Part shown: one piece after another, positions 7,850 through 15,210 of the stretch
How the letters are laid out: the number at the start of each line of letters is the position of its first letter
How positions within the stretch are numbered: the stretch's first letter is position 1
IMG/VR virus record: IMGVR_UViG_3300040807_002188
Location: 1-32,527 of that record
Length of the DNA stretch: 32,527 nt
Strand: one strand, 5' to 3'
Source of the DNA: a virus
Notes under the pieces: model-generated
Database searches by the model: none
Seen by the model: the letters and a program-made list of their open reading frames with translations, nothing else
Told to the model about the DNA's origin: nothing
Program-made: the position numbers and the translations under genes

Positions 7850-8395
7850 TTATATTATTCTGATTGGTTTTTTGTATCTATACCCATTTTCTATCTTTTC
7901 TATATGTTTTGGATAAGGAAGATTATGAGTTGATTTAAAAATACCATCGATAGGTTCATATTTATATTTATGTACTTCTCCTAGTCTTTTAAAAGTATTG
8001 TGATATTTATAAACTTCTAATTGAATGTTATTATAAAATCCTTTTTTCATTAGATCTACTCTCCACAATGAAGTAATATATGAAAGATCAATAAATATAT
8101 TAAGTTCAAATCCAATAGAAATTATTTGTCGCATTACTTCTTTAATCTTGTCTGGTTCATATTCACCAATCATAAACATATCAATGTCCCAACTATCCCA
8201 ATCCTCTAATAATCCACCAGCAACATATACCTCAAAATCATTAACATATTTAACTTTATTTTTTATTTGATAGATTAAAAATTTAAAAAGTTCATGATCC
8301 TGATTAGGAATAGAATACCAAACATCTGACGAAAATTCAGCATATTTGATATTTCCTTCCCATCTTAACAAATTTTTATATAAATTATCCATCAC
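7850..8395 (-). CDS. small nucleotidyltransferase-like protein
   Basis: A 181-residue protein with the core of a Pol-beta-type (minimal) nucleotidyltransferase: VAGG (G60, G61), then WDSWDIDMF with D70 and D72 as the paired metal-binding acids, and a possible third acid in FIDLSY about 30 residues later. Enzymes of this fold transfer nucleotides to RNA, proteins or small molecules; the substrate here is unknown. Unlike the similar-fold enzyme at 19021-20148 it has no capsid-targeting-like N-terminus. It overlaps the end of nrdA by 11 bases and is followed by a terminator, so it is the last gene of the nrdB-nrdA unit. The start may be the second Met. Confidence 0.6.
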   Translation of the reverse strand: MMDNLYKNLLRWEGNIKYAEFSSDVWYSIPNQDHELFKFLIYQIKNKVKYVNDFEVYVAGGLLEDWDSWDIDMFMIGEYEPDKIKEVMRQIISIGFELNIFIDLSYITSLWRVDLMKKGFYNNIQLEVYKYHNTFKRLGEVHKYKYEPIDGIFKSTHNLPYPKHIEKIENGYRYKKPIRII

Positions 8396-10226
8396 AACTT
8401 AAACAATCTGGATCCGTTGCTCTGGTTGCAATGTCTCCTCGTAAAACGCTCTCCGTTCTCATGTAATAGAGTGTCTTTATACCTTGATCGTATGCTTCAA
8501 GGTGAACTTGGTTAATAAACTTAGGATCCGCTGTATTTGGGAATGCTAGGTTTAATGAAACTGCCTGGTCAACATATTGTTGTCTAACTCCAGCTTGACG
8601 TACCAATTCCATTTGATTGATTTCCTTAAATGTTCTAAACACATCTTTCATTGGAATAAAATCTTTCATGTCCTCTTCAGACAATTCGTCTTTATGAATT
8701 GGCATGCCCTCTAATTCTCCATGATTTACATAGTAGTTATCCATCCAATCAATTCCTTGAACACTTCCACCGTCTTCTAGTATTTTATCCCAAGTATCTT
8801 TTGTGTTTTTACCAATCATCTCAAGTGCTTTCTCGAGTGTATTATTCTTACGGATAAATGTTCCTTTTGCAGTTTGCTCAGTAAATACATTCGCCGCCCA
8901 TGGTTCAATACCTGGAGAAACATTACCACTTAATTTACTATTAGAAACTGTAGGAGCTACGGCTCTAAGGTGAGTGTTACGCATTCCAGTACCAACACAC
9001 CATAGTGGTTCACCATATTCCTTTGCCATATCACGGCTTGCCTTTTCGCTTTCGGTCTTTAATTCACTAAAAATCTTACGAGTTTCAAACTGTGCAGTTA
9101 GCCCTTCAAATGGTATATTTCTGTCCTGTAGATAAGTGTGCCATCCTAGAACTCCAAGTCCTAGTGCTCTTCCCTTTTCTGCTGAACGGACAGAGTTCTC
9201 AAATCCTCGCATGTATTTTGCCTTCTGGATAAATTCTTCAAGAATACCATCAAGGAACCACGTTGCTGTATAAATTAAGTCTGTGTCCTTCCACTCATCG
9301 TATTTTGCAATATTTAGTGAACTTAAACAACAAACAAATGAGTGATTTTCATCAGTATGTAATGCAATCTCAGAACAAATGTTAGTCATATAAACTTTTA
9401 GACCATTGTTCTTGTAAGCATCTGGATTTGCATTGTTTACATTACCTTTAAACATGATATATGGCTCTCCAGTTGCTCTACGCTTTCTTAATAAAGCAGC
9501 CCATCTTTTACGCGCTTCCTTATCTCCCTGTTTGATTTTGTCCATAAAACCGTCAGGGACAACAACGCATTGGTGTAGATTAAGAGATTGTCTATTTACA
9601 TCTCCTTTTGGTTCACGAATTTCTAGCCATTCCCAGAAATCTTTGTGTTCAATATCAATGTTTACTGAAGCTGCTCCTCTGCGAACACTACCCTGATTAG
9701 TTGCTAAAATTGTTGAATCGTAAATCTTACAAAATGGAACTACACCATCACTTGTACCATTACCACGAATCTTAGCTCCGGCTGGTCTAATTTGGTTAAT
9801 TCCGATACCAACACCGCCTCCATGTTTTGCAAGTAGCATCATTTCTAAATTCTTTGCACCAATGTCGTGGATTGAATCGGCAACATCAATACCAAAACAA
9901 CTGATTGGTAAACCACGTTCAGTTCCAGTATTTGAAAGTACCGGAGAAGCAAGATTTAACCAGCCCTTCCAGATATAGTCAAAGAATTTACTAGCCATCT
10001 CAGGTTTTTGTAGCCTTTTAGCAGAGGTAGTAGCAACTCTCCAATATGCATCTTTTGGTGTTTCACCCTCTAAAAGATAGCCATTACTAATTGTTTTTAC
10101 ATAAATTTCAGTGTTGGCCCATGTTGGAAAGTCTACTCCGAGTTCCCATCCTAAAGCCTCACCATGATTAATACCATCGGTGCCTTCGCTCATTTTCTTA
10201 TCATTTTTTTTAAAAAAGTTAATCAT
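8385..10226 (-). CDS. nrdA: ribonucleoside-diphosphate reductase large subunit (class Ia-type NrdA)
   Basis: Catalytic subunit that reduces ribonucleotides to deoxyribonucleotides for phage DNA synthesis. The active-site cysteine pair is C110 (PISCFG) and C300 (VCCLSS); the NICSE motif gives N282, C284 and E286; the radical-transfer tyrosines appear in LYYMRTES near residue 590. The C-terminal redox pair is C608 and C611 (DCLSC). At 613 residues it is shorter than T4 NrdA (754), and the N-terminus goes almost directly into the catalytic domain, so an ATP-cone (overall activity site) seems absent. It follows nrdB by 18 bases. A later in-frame start at M12 is possible. Confidence 0.96.
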   Translation of the reverse strand: MINFFKKNDKKMSEGTDGINHGEALGWELGVDFPTWANTEIYVKTISNGYLLEGETPKDAYWRVATTSAKRLQKPEMASKFFDYIWKGWLNLASPVLSNTGTERGLPISCFGIDVADSIHDIGAKNLEMMLLAKHGGGVGIGINQIRPAGAKIRGNGTSDGVVPFCKIYDSTILATNQGSVRRGAASVNIDIEHKDFWEWLEIREPKGDVNRQSLNLHQCVVVPDGFMDKIKQGDKEARKRWAALLRKRRATGEPYIMFKGNVNNANPDAYKNNGLKVYMTNICSEIALHTDENHSFVCCLSSLNIAKYDEWKDTDLIYTATWFLDGILEEFIQKAKYMRGFENSVRSAEKGRALGLGVLGWHTYLQDRNIPFEGLTAQFETRKIFSELKTESEKASRDMAKEYGEPLWCVGTGMRNTHLRAVAPTVSNSKLSGNVSPGIEPWAANVFTEQTAKGTFIRKNNTLEKALEMIGKNTKDTWDKILEDGGSVQGIDWMDNYYVNHGELEGMPIHKDELSEEDMKDFIPMKDVFRTFKEINQMELVRQAGVRQQYVDQAVSLNLAFPNTADPKFINQVHLEAYDQGIKTLYYMRTESVLRGDIATRATDPDCLSCDG

Positions 10227-10244
10227 TAAAATAGTTGTTTGGGA

Positions 10245-11249
10245 TTAAAATATATCGTCTTCGTCCCAGTTTTCATCTTCTCCTGCTTTTGAGTAATCAG
10301 TCGGTCTAATTGCAAAAAAGTCAGTATGTGTAGTTCCTCCAGTTAAATGATAGAACCAATCAAGCTCAGATGCTTTATCTTCATCGTACTCCATAAATGG
10401 ACCCTCAGAATAGCCAAGCTCTGCAACTTTCTCATTAGCTCTTTTAAGAATAAAATGCTTCAAATCATCAGCCTTCAAATTTTCAAGGTCACCCATTTCA
10501 AACATCTTATCAATGAACTTATGTTCCATTTCAACCATTAATTCAGCTGCTCTAATAACATCGTCCTTTACCTCTTCTTTTAATTCAGGATATTCTTCAC
10601 ACATGTGTCGGAATAATTGACATCCCATTCTACTATGTAAAGATTCATCTCTTACTGACCATTTCATCTGCTGACCGATCCCTTTAAGAAGGTTACGCAT
10701 CTGAAATGAATACAAAACTGCAAATGATGAATATAGTGAAACTCCTTCAGCAAAAGCAGAGAAGATTGCTAGTGATCTGGCTACCTGTTTTCTAGCCTCA
10801 GAACTTTGTGCTAAGTCTTCATGCGTCCAATCCGCTTCAACTGATGTTAAGTGTTCAAATTTATCAGCAGTAGCTGGTTCATGAAGGAAAGCTGTAAAAT
10901 CCTCAAGACCTAACGTTTCATTTAAATATGAGTAAGCCGTTGCGTGAATTGTTTCTTGTGAGCCAAACATCATTGCCATCTGTTTGATCTCATGTTTAGG
11001 AAACCATTTAGTTACCATACCTGTCCAGTAATCTGAAACAGCACATTCAGTTTGAGCAAAACCTAATAGGATGTTACCAACAAGATTTTTTTCATGCTCT
11101 TTCATCCTTTCATTCCAATCTTTGACATCTCCTTGCATAGAGATCTCAGTGTGGAGCCAAAATGCTTGCGCCTGTTTGAGCCAACCTTCAGTATAATAAA
11201 TTGAATATTCAAATGGTTTAAATTCTATTCTTTCTTGAAATAATGACAT
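10245..11249 (-). CDS. nrdB: ribonucleotide reductase small subunit NrdB
   Basis: Radical-generating subunit paired with NrdA. The metal ligands can be placed as E68, E99, H102, E168, E202 and H205, with the radical tyrosine at Y106 (ETIHATAY). The spacings E68-E99 (31), E168-E202 (34) and E202-H205 (3) equal those of E. coli D84-E115, E204-E238 and E238-H241. The first ligand position thus holds Glu rather than the usual Asp. At 334 residues the length is normal, and the acidic tail (EDENWDEDDIF) fits the peptide that docks to NrdA. Its leader carries a GATATATAA box and a strong hairpin. Confidence 0.95.
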   Translation of the reverse strand: MSLFQERIEFKPFEYSIYYTEGWLKQAQAFWLHTEISMQGDVKDWNERMKEHEKNLVGNILLGFAQTECAVSDYWTGMVTKWFPKHEIKQMAMMFGSQETIHATAYSYLNETLGLEDFTAFLHEPATADKFEHLTSVEADWTHEDLAQSSEARKQVARSLAIFSAFAEGVSLYSSFAVLYSFQMRNLLKGIGQQMKWSVRDESLHSRMGCQLFRHMCEEYPELKEEVKDDVIRAAELMVEMEHKFIDKMFEMGDLENLKADDLKHFILKRANEKVAELGYSEGPFMEYDEDKASELDWFYHLTGGTTHTDFFAIRPTDYSKAGEDENWDEDDIF

Positions 11250-11280
11250 AATACTCTTATAATACCTATTTTTTTAGACT

Positions 11281-11311
11281 AAAAAGGGTCTAAATCTCCA
11301 TTTAGACCCTT
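11281..11311 (-). terminator. strong hairpin between gp43A and nrdB (terminator or leader structure)
   Basis: On the minus strand an 11-bp perfect stem AAGGGTCTAAA / TTTAGACCCTT with a 6-base loop is followed by TTT. It fits an intrinsic terminator after gp43A. A promoter-like GATATATAA box lies upstream of it at 11329-11337, so if that box is active the hairpin would sit in the nrdB 5' leader. Confidence 0.7.
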
Positions 11312-11328
11312 TGTTTGCTAGTTGTTTT

Positions 11329-11337
11329 TTATATATC
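11329..11337 (-). promoter_or_regulatory. GATATATAA promoter-like box upstream of the nrdB hairpin
   Basis: GATATATAA followed by AAAAC, between the gp43A stop and the hairpin at 11281-11311, 88 bases before the nrdB ATG. Its downstream A-rich context matches the copy at 17758. Promoter function is inferred. Confidence 0.4.
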
Positions 11338-11364
11338 AAGCTATCTAAAGGGAGTGGTTAAATT

Positions 11365-12765
11365 TTACTTAAATTTTTTTTTAAGTTCATGTGCTTTTTC
11401 ATAGTATTCATATGATGTCTTTTTGTAATCTTTACGTTGAGCGTACAGGTCACTGAGGATCTTTTTCAGGATAGAGTCCTCTTTTGAATAAACTACACCA
11501 TTCTCACAAACAATTTCATCTGGATTCTTTCTACGTTCTTCGATTTGATCTTTTGGTATCATATCAATATAAGCATCCGGAGAGATATTAAATTGTCTCA
11601 TTACTGAAGGATATAGTGATGCAAAGTCAAATGCACTTACACCAGAATAATATCCAACGATTGGTTGTTTTACAAAAGCACCGGCATATTTACCATCTTT
11701 TTTGCCCTCTTCTCGGTTATAATCAACGCCAATTTTACGATTCATTTCAGCCAGTTTACGAGCCATTAGTGCTTCTGTTACCGCAACTGGAGAAGCTGCT
11801 TTATAAAGTGGCATTTGTGTGATTGTTGCAAGAGTCAACAGTACTTCCATTGACTTTAGCTTTTGGTCAATGTAATAAACAAGAATTGAATCGACAACGT
11901 TATAATAAATGTACTTAACAAAATCATTTTCATATAGATCTTGTAAGCCTCCAGTGTATTTGATCTTTGCAACATCAAGAACTTGACCGGCTACAAAATC
12001 AAGTTTGTTTGATTCTTTTACCTTTACGCTTCGATCATACTTATCATAAAGTTGCATGTAATCAAGAATACCCATATGAAGTGGTCGACTATCATTACTA
12101 TCAAGAGATCCTGTAACTGCAACTTCAGTTAAATCAATTTGAAGTCTTTTACATCGATTAACAATATATTGCCAGTCATAATTAATAAAGTTCCATCCTG
12201 TCATCATTGGGAACTTGGGAAGAAACTTGTGTAGGAATGTGTACAGCATATTATACTCATCCTTAAACTTATAATAACTAAACTCCCAATCTTGATCGTA
12301 GTCTTTAAAATGCTTATTAGTGTCCTCTTCAATCTTTTTGATTTTATCAGGGGCCATATCTTCAAGACCTAATACAATTACCTTTCTCTCTGGTGTAACA
12401 ATAGAGAATGAAAGTATTCTTGTTTTAGCATCTTCGGGTTTTGGGAAACCATCAACAATCTCAGTCTCAATATCGACAAAGTATGTACGTGGAACATTAA
12501 AGGCAAAGATTTCTTCACGATCACTTTCAGGTAAAGAATCCATAAAATAGACAAGCGAGAACTTGTTAAATGATCTCGCTCTTTGTCTTTTAATTGGGCG
12601 TTCATCCCAATTCTTGAAGGTATTATCCTTCCACTTATCTTTATCTTCAGTGACTACCCAATTTTCAAATTGACTGACTGGGTATCTTTTAAACGCTACT
12701 TTGCCCTCTTTATTATAGTATGATACAATTACTTCTTGGTCTCTTTGTTCTATATCTAGTAGCAT
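11365..12765 (-). CDS. 43A: DNA polymerase gp43, N-terminal half (exonuclease domain and motif A)
   Basis: Family B polymerase fragment of 466 residues. It holds the 3'-5' exonuclease motifs Exo I (FVDIE, D98 and E100), Exo II (NFINYD, N192 and D197) and Exo III (YNVVD, Y288 and D292). Polymerase motif A (DFASLYPS, from D380) follows. It ends in a basic helix (YEKAHELKKKFK) in the fingers, before motif B, which is encoded at 5243-6445. It must assemble with that product to be active, since catalytic acids come from both. Known split gp43 genes in some T4-like phages break in the same region. The gene lies 24 bases after mgsA, and a hairpin terminator follows. CATATAAAAATA just upstream is a possible promoter core. 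Confidence 0.94.
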   Translation of the reverse strand: MLLDIEQRDQEVIVSYYNKEGKVAFKRYPVSQFENWVVTEDKDKWKDNTFKNWDERPIKRQRARSFNKFSLVYFMDSLPESDREEIFAFNVPRTYFVDIETEIVDGFPKPEDAKTRILSFSIVTPERKVIVLGLEDMAPDKIKKIEEDTNKHFKDYDQDWEFSYYKFKDEYNMLYTFLHKFLPKFPMMTGWNFINYDWQYIVNRCKRLQIDLTEVAVTGSLDSNDSRPLHMGILDYMQLYDKYDRSVKVKESNKLDFVAGQVLDVAKIKYTGGLQDLYENDFVKYIYYNVVDSILVYYIDQKLKSMEVLLTLATITQMPLYKAASPVAVTEALMARKLAEMNRKIGVDYNREEGKKDGKYAGAFVKQPIVGYYSGVSAFDFASLYPSVMRQFNISPDAYIDMIPKDQIEERRKNPDEIVCENGVVYSKEDSILKKILSDLYAQRKDYKKTSYEYYEKAHELKKKFK

Positions 12766-12789
12766 TCAGTTTATTTTTATATGTACTTG

Positions 12790-13191
12790 TTATATTTGAG
12801 AATCTTGAGATGTTTCCACTCGGTCGTTTAAATATTTAGCAATAATATGAGCTGCTTTATAATTAGTTGCCAAGGGAACATTATGAACGTCACATAATCT
12901 CATCAACATTGAAATATCAACATCATGTGGGTGTTTATCAAGAGGGTCCCTGAAAAAGACTACTGCATCCATTTCTCCACGAGCAACCATTGCTCCAATT
13001 TCCGCATCACCTCCAATAGGACCACTATTAACACACTCTACCTTTTCAACACCAGCATGTAAGATACTGGATCCTGTTGTTCCGGTCGCTACAATCTCTA
13101 CGTCTTTCCGATTAAAAAAATCTAATCTTTTCATCACAAAGGCAACCATGTCTGCCTTTTTACCATCATGTGCTATTAGTGCTATTTTCAT
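12790..13191 (-). CDS. mgsA: methylglyoxal synthase
   Basis: Converts dihydroxyacetone phosphate to methylglyoxal and phosphate, a bypass of lower glycolysis that relieves sugar-phosphate build-up. Aligning to E. coli MgsA, the phosphate-binding and catalytic residues are intact: AHD with H8 (E. coli H19), TGTTG at 36-40, SGPIGGD with D62 (D71), DPL with D82 (D91), PHD with H89 (H98) and D92 (D101). The 133-residue length is slightly below the bacterial enzyme (152). It is the last gene of a three-gene set with a HAD protein and a small unknown, directly before gp43A. It is an auxiliary metabolic gene, probably acquired from a bacterium. Confidence 0.93.
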   Translation of the reverse strand: MKIALIAHDGKKADMVAFVMKRLDFFNRKDVEIVATGTTGSSILHAGVEKVECVNSGPIGGDAEIGAMVARGEMDAVVFFRDPLDKHPHDVDISMLMRLCDVHNVPLATNYKAAHIIAKYLNDRVETSQDSQI

Positions 13192-13201
13192 TTATTGTTT
13201 T

Positions 13202-13486
13202 TTACCATTTTGATTCTCCATTTATACAAACCATTTCGTCTACCACCGTTTCCCTACTATTCTCTTTTGGTAGTTCAGGGCAAAGTACATTTCTCACAAA
13301 GTCTTGTGCCTCTTCAAGAGTCTTGAAAGTGGTTCTATTTTTATATTCAGTATGTTTAATGTCTTTCCAATAAGACCACCATAAGGACTTTTTCCACTCT
13401 TGTATGTAATAATACTCATGTGAGACATTTCCATTCTCGTTAAAGTATTCGTAGTGTTTGATTAAAAAATTTGCTTGTTGTTTCAT
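13202..13486 (-). CDS. unknown protein, 94 aa
   Basis: A 94-residue protein rich in aromatic residues (HYEYF, EYYYIQEW, LWWSYWKDI), with a helical second half (KTLEEAQDFVRNVL). I recognise no family or catalytic motif. There is no signal peptide or membrane segment. Its ATG overlaps the stop of the HAD gene (ATGA) and it ends 10 bases before mgsA, so it is translated with them. Confidence 0.7.
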   Translation of the reverse strand: MKQQANFLIKHYEYFNENGNVSHEYYYIQEWKKSLWWSYWKDIKHTEYKNRTTFKTLEEAQDFVRNVLCPELPKENSRETVVDEMVCINGESKW

Positions 13487-14100
13487 GCTAAAAATTTTAA
13501 GATTTTATCCTTTACTCCACTTTGTTTGATACCTTCATTGTCCCGTGGAGTCCAAACAAAGTTTTCAAGACCCCAATCCTCTCGGTCAAATGGACCATAA
13601 CTACTATTTTCAACATGAACGCCCATATGTAGGTCATCAATAGCAACCCAATGAGTAACCTCTGGGTGGTCTCTTAACCATCTTTTAATCTCAAAGTGGC
13701 GTTGTTGTTCAAGGTCTTCATTACGGTTCCATGGAAACTCACCGTGTGGTTTAATGAATCCTTCTTCAACCCAATCGGTATAGTGAAACCTTTCGGTAAT
13801 GCCAATCGGTCGCTTAATAATACCCTGAGACTCGTAGTAATCACCCAGCTCTTCCAGGTTTGCGTGAAGTCTCCAATCTGATGATACTACTATCTCCGCT
13901 CCTGTTTCCTCTAAGATTGAGTTAAGTACCCCAATGGCCTTCTTATCAAAGTTATCAAAACGCACTTCAACTGGCCCATTGTCACCAAAGCCCTTACGTG
14001 GATTGTCTTCGGTAAAAAAAGACTTTTGCTTCTTGAACCTACTGCCCCAGTTATTTGAGAGGCAAATTACACCGTCATTGTCTAAGAAAATTACTTTCAT
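13483..14100 (-). CDS. HAD-superfamily phosphatase-like protein
   Basis: A 205-residue protein with HAD motifs: motif I FLDNDGVI, with D6 as nucleophile and D8 as acid; motif II VVSSDWR near residue 77; and motif IV IDDL near residue 154. A segment with a conserved-looking histidine-rich HPEVTHWVAIDD precedes it. The order (DxDG, then FD and a helix, then VVSSDWR) is that of HAD domains linked to Swiss-army-knife RNA-repair proteins. Substrate is unknown: a nucleotide, sugar phosphate or nucleic-acid end are all possible. It follows a terminator and opens the HAD / 94 aa / mgsA set. CATATAAG a few bases before the ATG could be a promoter core but is very close. Confidence 0.78.
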   Translation of the reverse strand: MKVIFLDNDGVICLSNNWGSRFKKQKSFFTEDNPRKGFGDNGPVEVRFDNFDKKAIGVLNSILEETGAEIVVSSDWRLHANLEELGDYYESQGIIKRPIGITERFHYTDWVEEGFIKPHGEFPWNRNEDLEQQRHFEIKRWLRDHPEVTHWVAIDDLHMGVHVENSSYGPFDREDWGLENFVWTPRDNEGIKQSGVKDKILKFLA

Positions 14101-14148
14101 GTTTCTTATATGTTAGAAGTTACACTTGTTTCCTAAGCTAATATAAAC

Positions 14149-14178
14149 AAAAAAGCCGAGACTAAAAAATCTCGGCTT
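14149..14178 (-). terminator. intrinsic terminator after the 14201-14560 gene
   Basis: Minus-strand 9-bp stem AAGCCGAGA / TCTCGGCTT with an 8-base T-rich loop, followed by a six-T run. It separates the packaged-protein block from the HAD-mgsA set. Confidence 0.85.
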
Positions 14179-14200
14179 AAATTATTTTAAATAATGTAAA

Positions 14201-14560
14201 TTAATCAAGTGTCATTTCAAAGGGTAAATCACTTGGTTCAAAGTAACCTTCGTCTCCGTGTAGACCATACCATTTTCTACCATCTGTAAAGTAGAACCAA
14301 GTACGTGCCACATCATGAACCACTTTAAATGGTCTCTGATATAATTCAAACTTTATTGGTTTAGCAGTACCTCTAGCTAAATACTTTAAAACTGGAACAC
14401 CATCATCCCATGTTTTAGTCGTAGTAGTAGCCTTAATGGTGGCTGATTTACCTTTTAGTTTTGCAGTGTATAATTCTCCGCTAACTTCATCTGCAAGAGT
14501 GATTGCTGCATCAGAATCCATTTCATTAATAAATGATTCAAATAGTTTGATGTGTTTCAT
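14201..14560 (-). CDS. putative packaged protein with capsid-targeting-like N-terminus, unknown function
   Basis: A 119-residue protein starting MKHIKLFESFINEMD, the same signature as neighbouring genes; cleavage after INE would leave about 106 residues. The P1' residue is Met rather than the usual small residue. The mature part looks like a small beta-rich domain (KSATIKATTTTK, PFKVVHDVARTWFYFTDGRKWYGLHGDE). I recognise no catalytic motif. It is the last gene of the block and is followed by a terminator. Confidence 0.8.
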   Translation of the reverse strand: MKHIKLFESFINEMDSDAAITLADEVSGELYTAKLKGKSATIKATTTTKTWDDGVPVLKYLARGTAKPIKFELYQRPFKVVHDVARTWFYFTDGRKWYGLHGDEGYFEPSDLPFEMTLD

Positions 14561-14572
14561 TTTCTTACTCTT

Positions 14573-15193
14573 TTATTTAAGGTCCATTCTAACCTTGAAC
14601 TTTCTATCCTTAATAATAGCATTCATTTCGTTAGAAAGGTGGGCTAAGATTTCCATTTGAGCATTTCTTGCTGCTTCATCAACTGAATCTTCAGCCATGT
14701 CCTCTTTGAATTGATTCCAGTTAACTTTAGTCTCATGATACCATTGACCGAAAGCATCTATCAATTCAGTTGCCGGTACATCAAGACTTGGTAGTTCAAT
14801 ATATTCTTCATTCATTTTAGATTCAATTAAGCTTTCATTTACAAAGCTCTCAAAATTCTTTAGATGTTTCATCTTTTTACGTTTCTTTTTATATTCTTCT
14901 TCTGCATCGCCTTGTCCTGCAGGAACATCACCAGAGCCAGTAGTTGTGGACGTTGGTAATTTAATTGGTCCCATTCCGCTGATATTACTAGGTGTGACAT
15001 TTTCTACAACCTCTGGAAGTCCTTCGTGTTTCGTTTCTGCAAAATCCTTTAATTGTTTCAAGGTCATGCCATCGACTAGGTCTTTTACCTTATCTCGGTA
15101 ATCAGCGTCAACGTCAGAAAGTTGCATATCGCCTTTCTTGACTGCGTATGCAACTCCCATTAATCGTTGTTGTGTTTTACTAGTGCTTGGCAT
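14573..15193 (-). CDS. DUF3008-like domain fused to a capsid-targeting-type segment
   Basis: The first 60 or so residues (MPSTSKTQQRLMGVAYAVKKG to DFAETKHEGLPE) match the small DUF3008-type protein common in T4-like phages, whose function I do not know. A Gly/Pro/Thr-rich linker (about 70-95) and a lysine cluster (YKKKRKK) follow. Then MKHLKNFESFVNES appears at residues 108-121, a full copy of the N-terminal signature seen elsewhere. The remaining 85 residues are acidic and helical. Either this is a true fusion, or an internal start at 14872 also makes a separate packaged protein. No stop separates the two parts. Confidence 0.78.
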   Translation of the reverse strand: MPSTSKTQQRLMGVAYAVKKGDMQLSDVDADYRDKVKDLVDGMTLKQLKDFAETKHEGLPEVVENVTPSNISGMGPIKLPTSTTTGSGDVPAGQGDAEEEYKKKRKKMKHLKNFESFVNESLIESKMNEEYIELPSLDVPATELIDAFGQWYHETKVNWNQFKEDMAEDSVDEAARNAQMEILAHLSNEMNAIIKDRKFKVRMDLK

Positions 15194-15210
15194 CTTTTAA
15201 TGGTTTTTAA

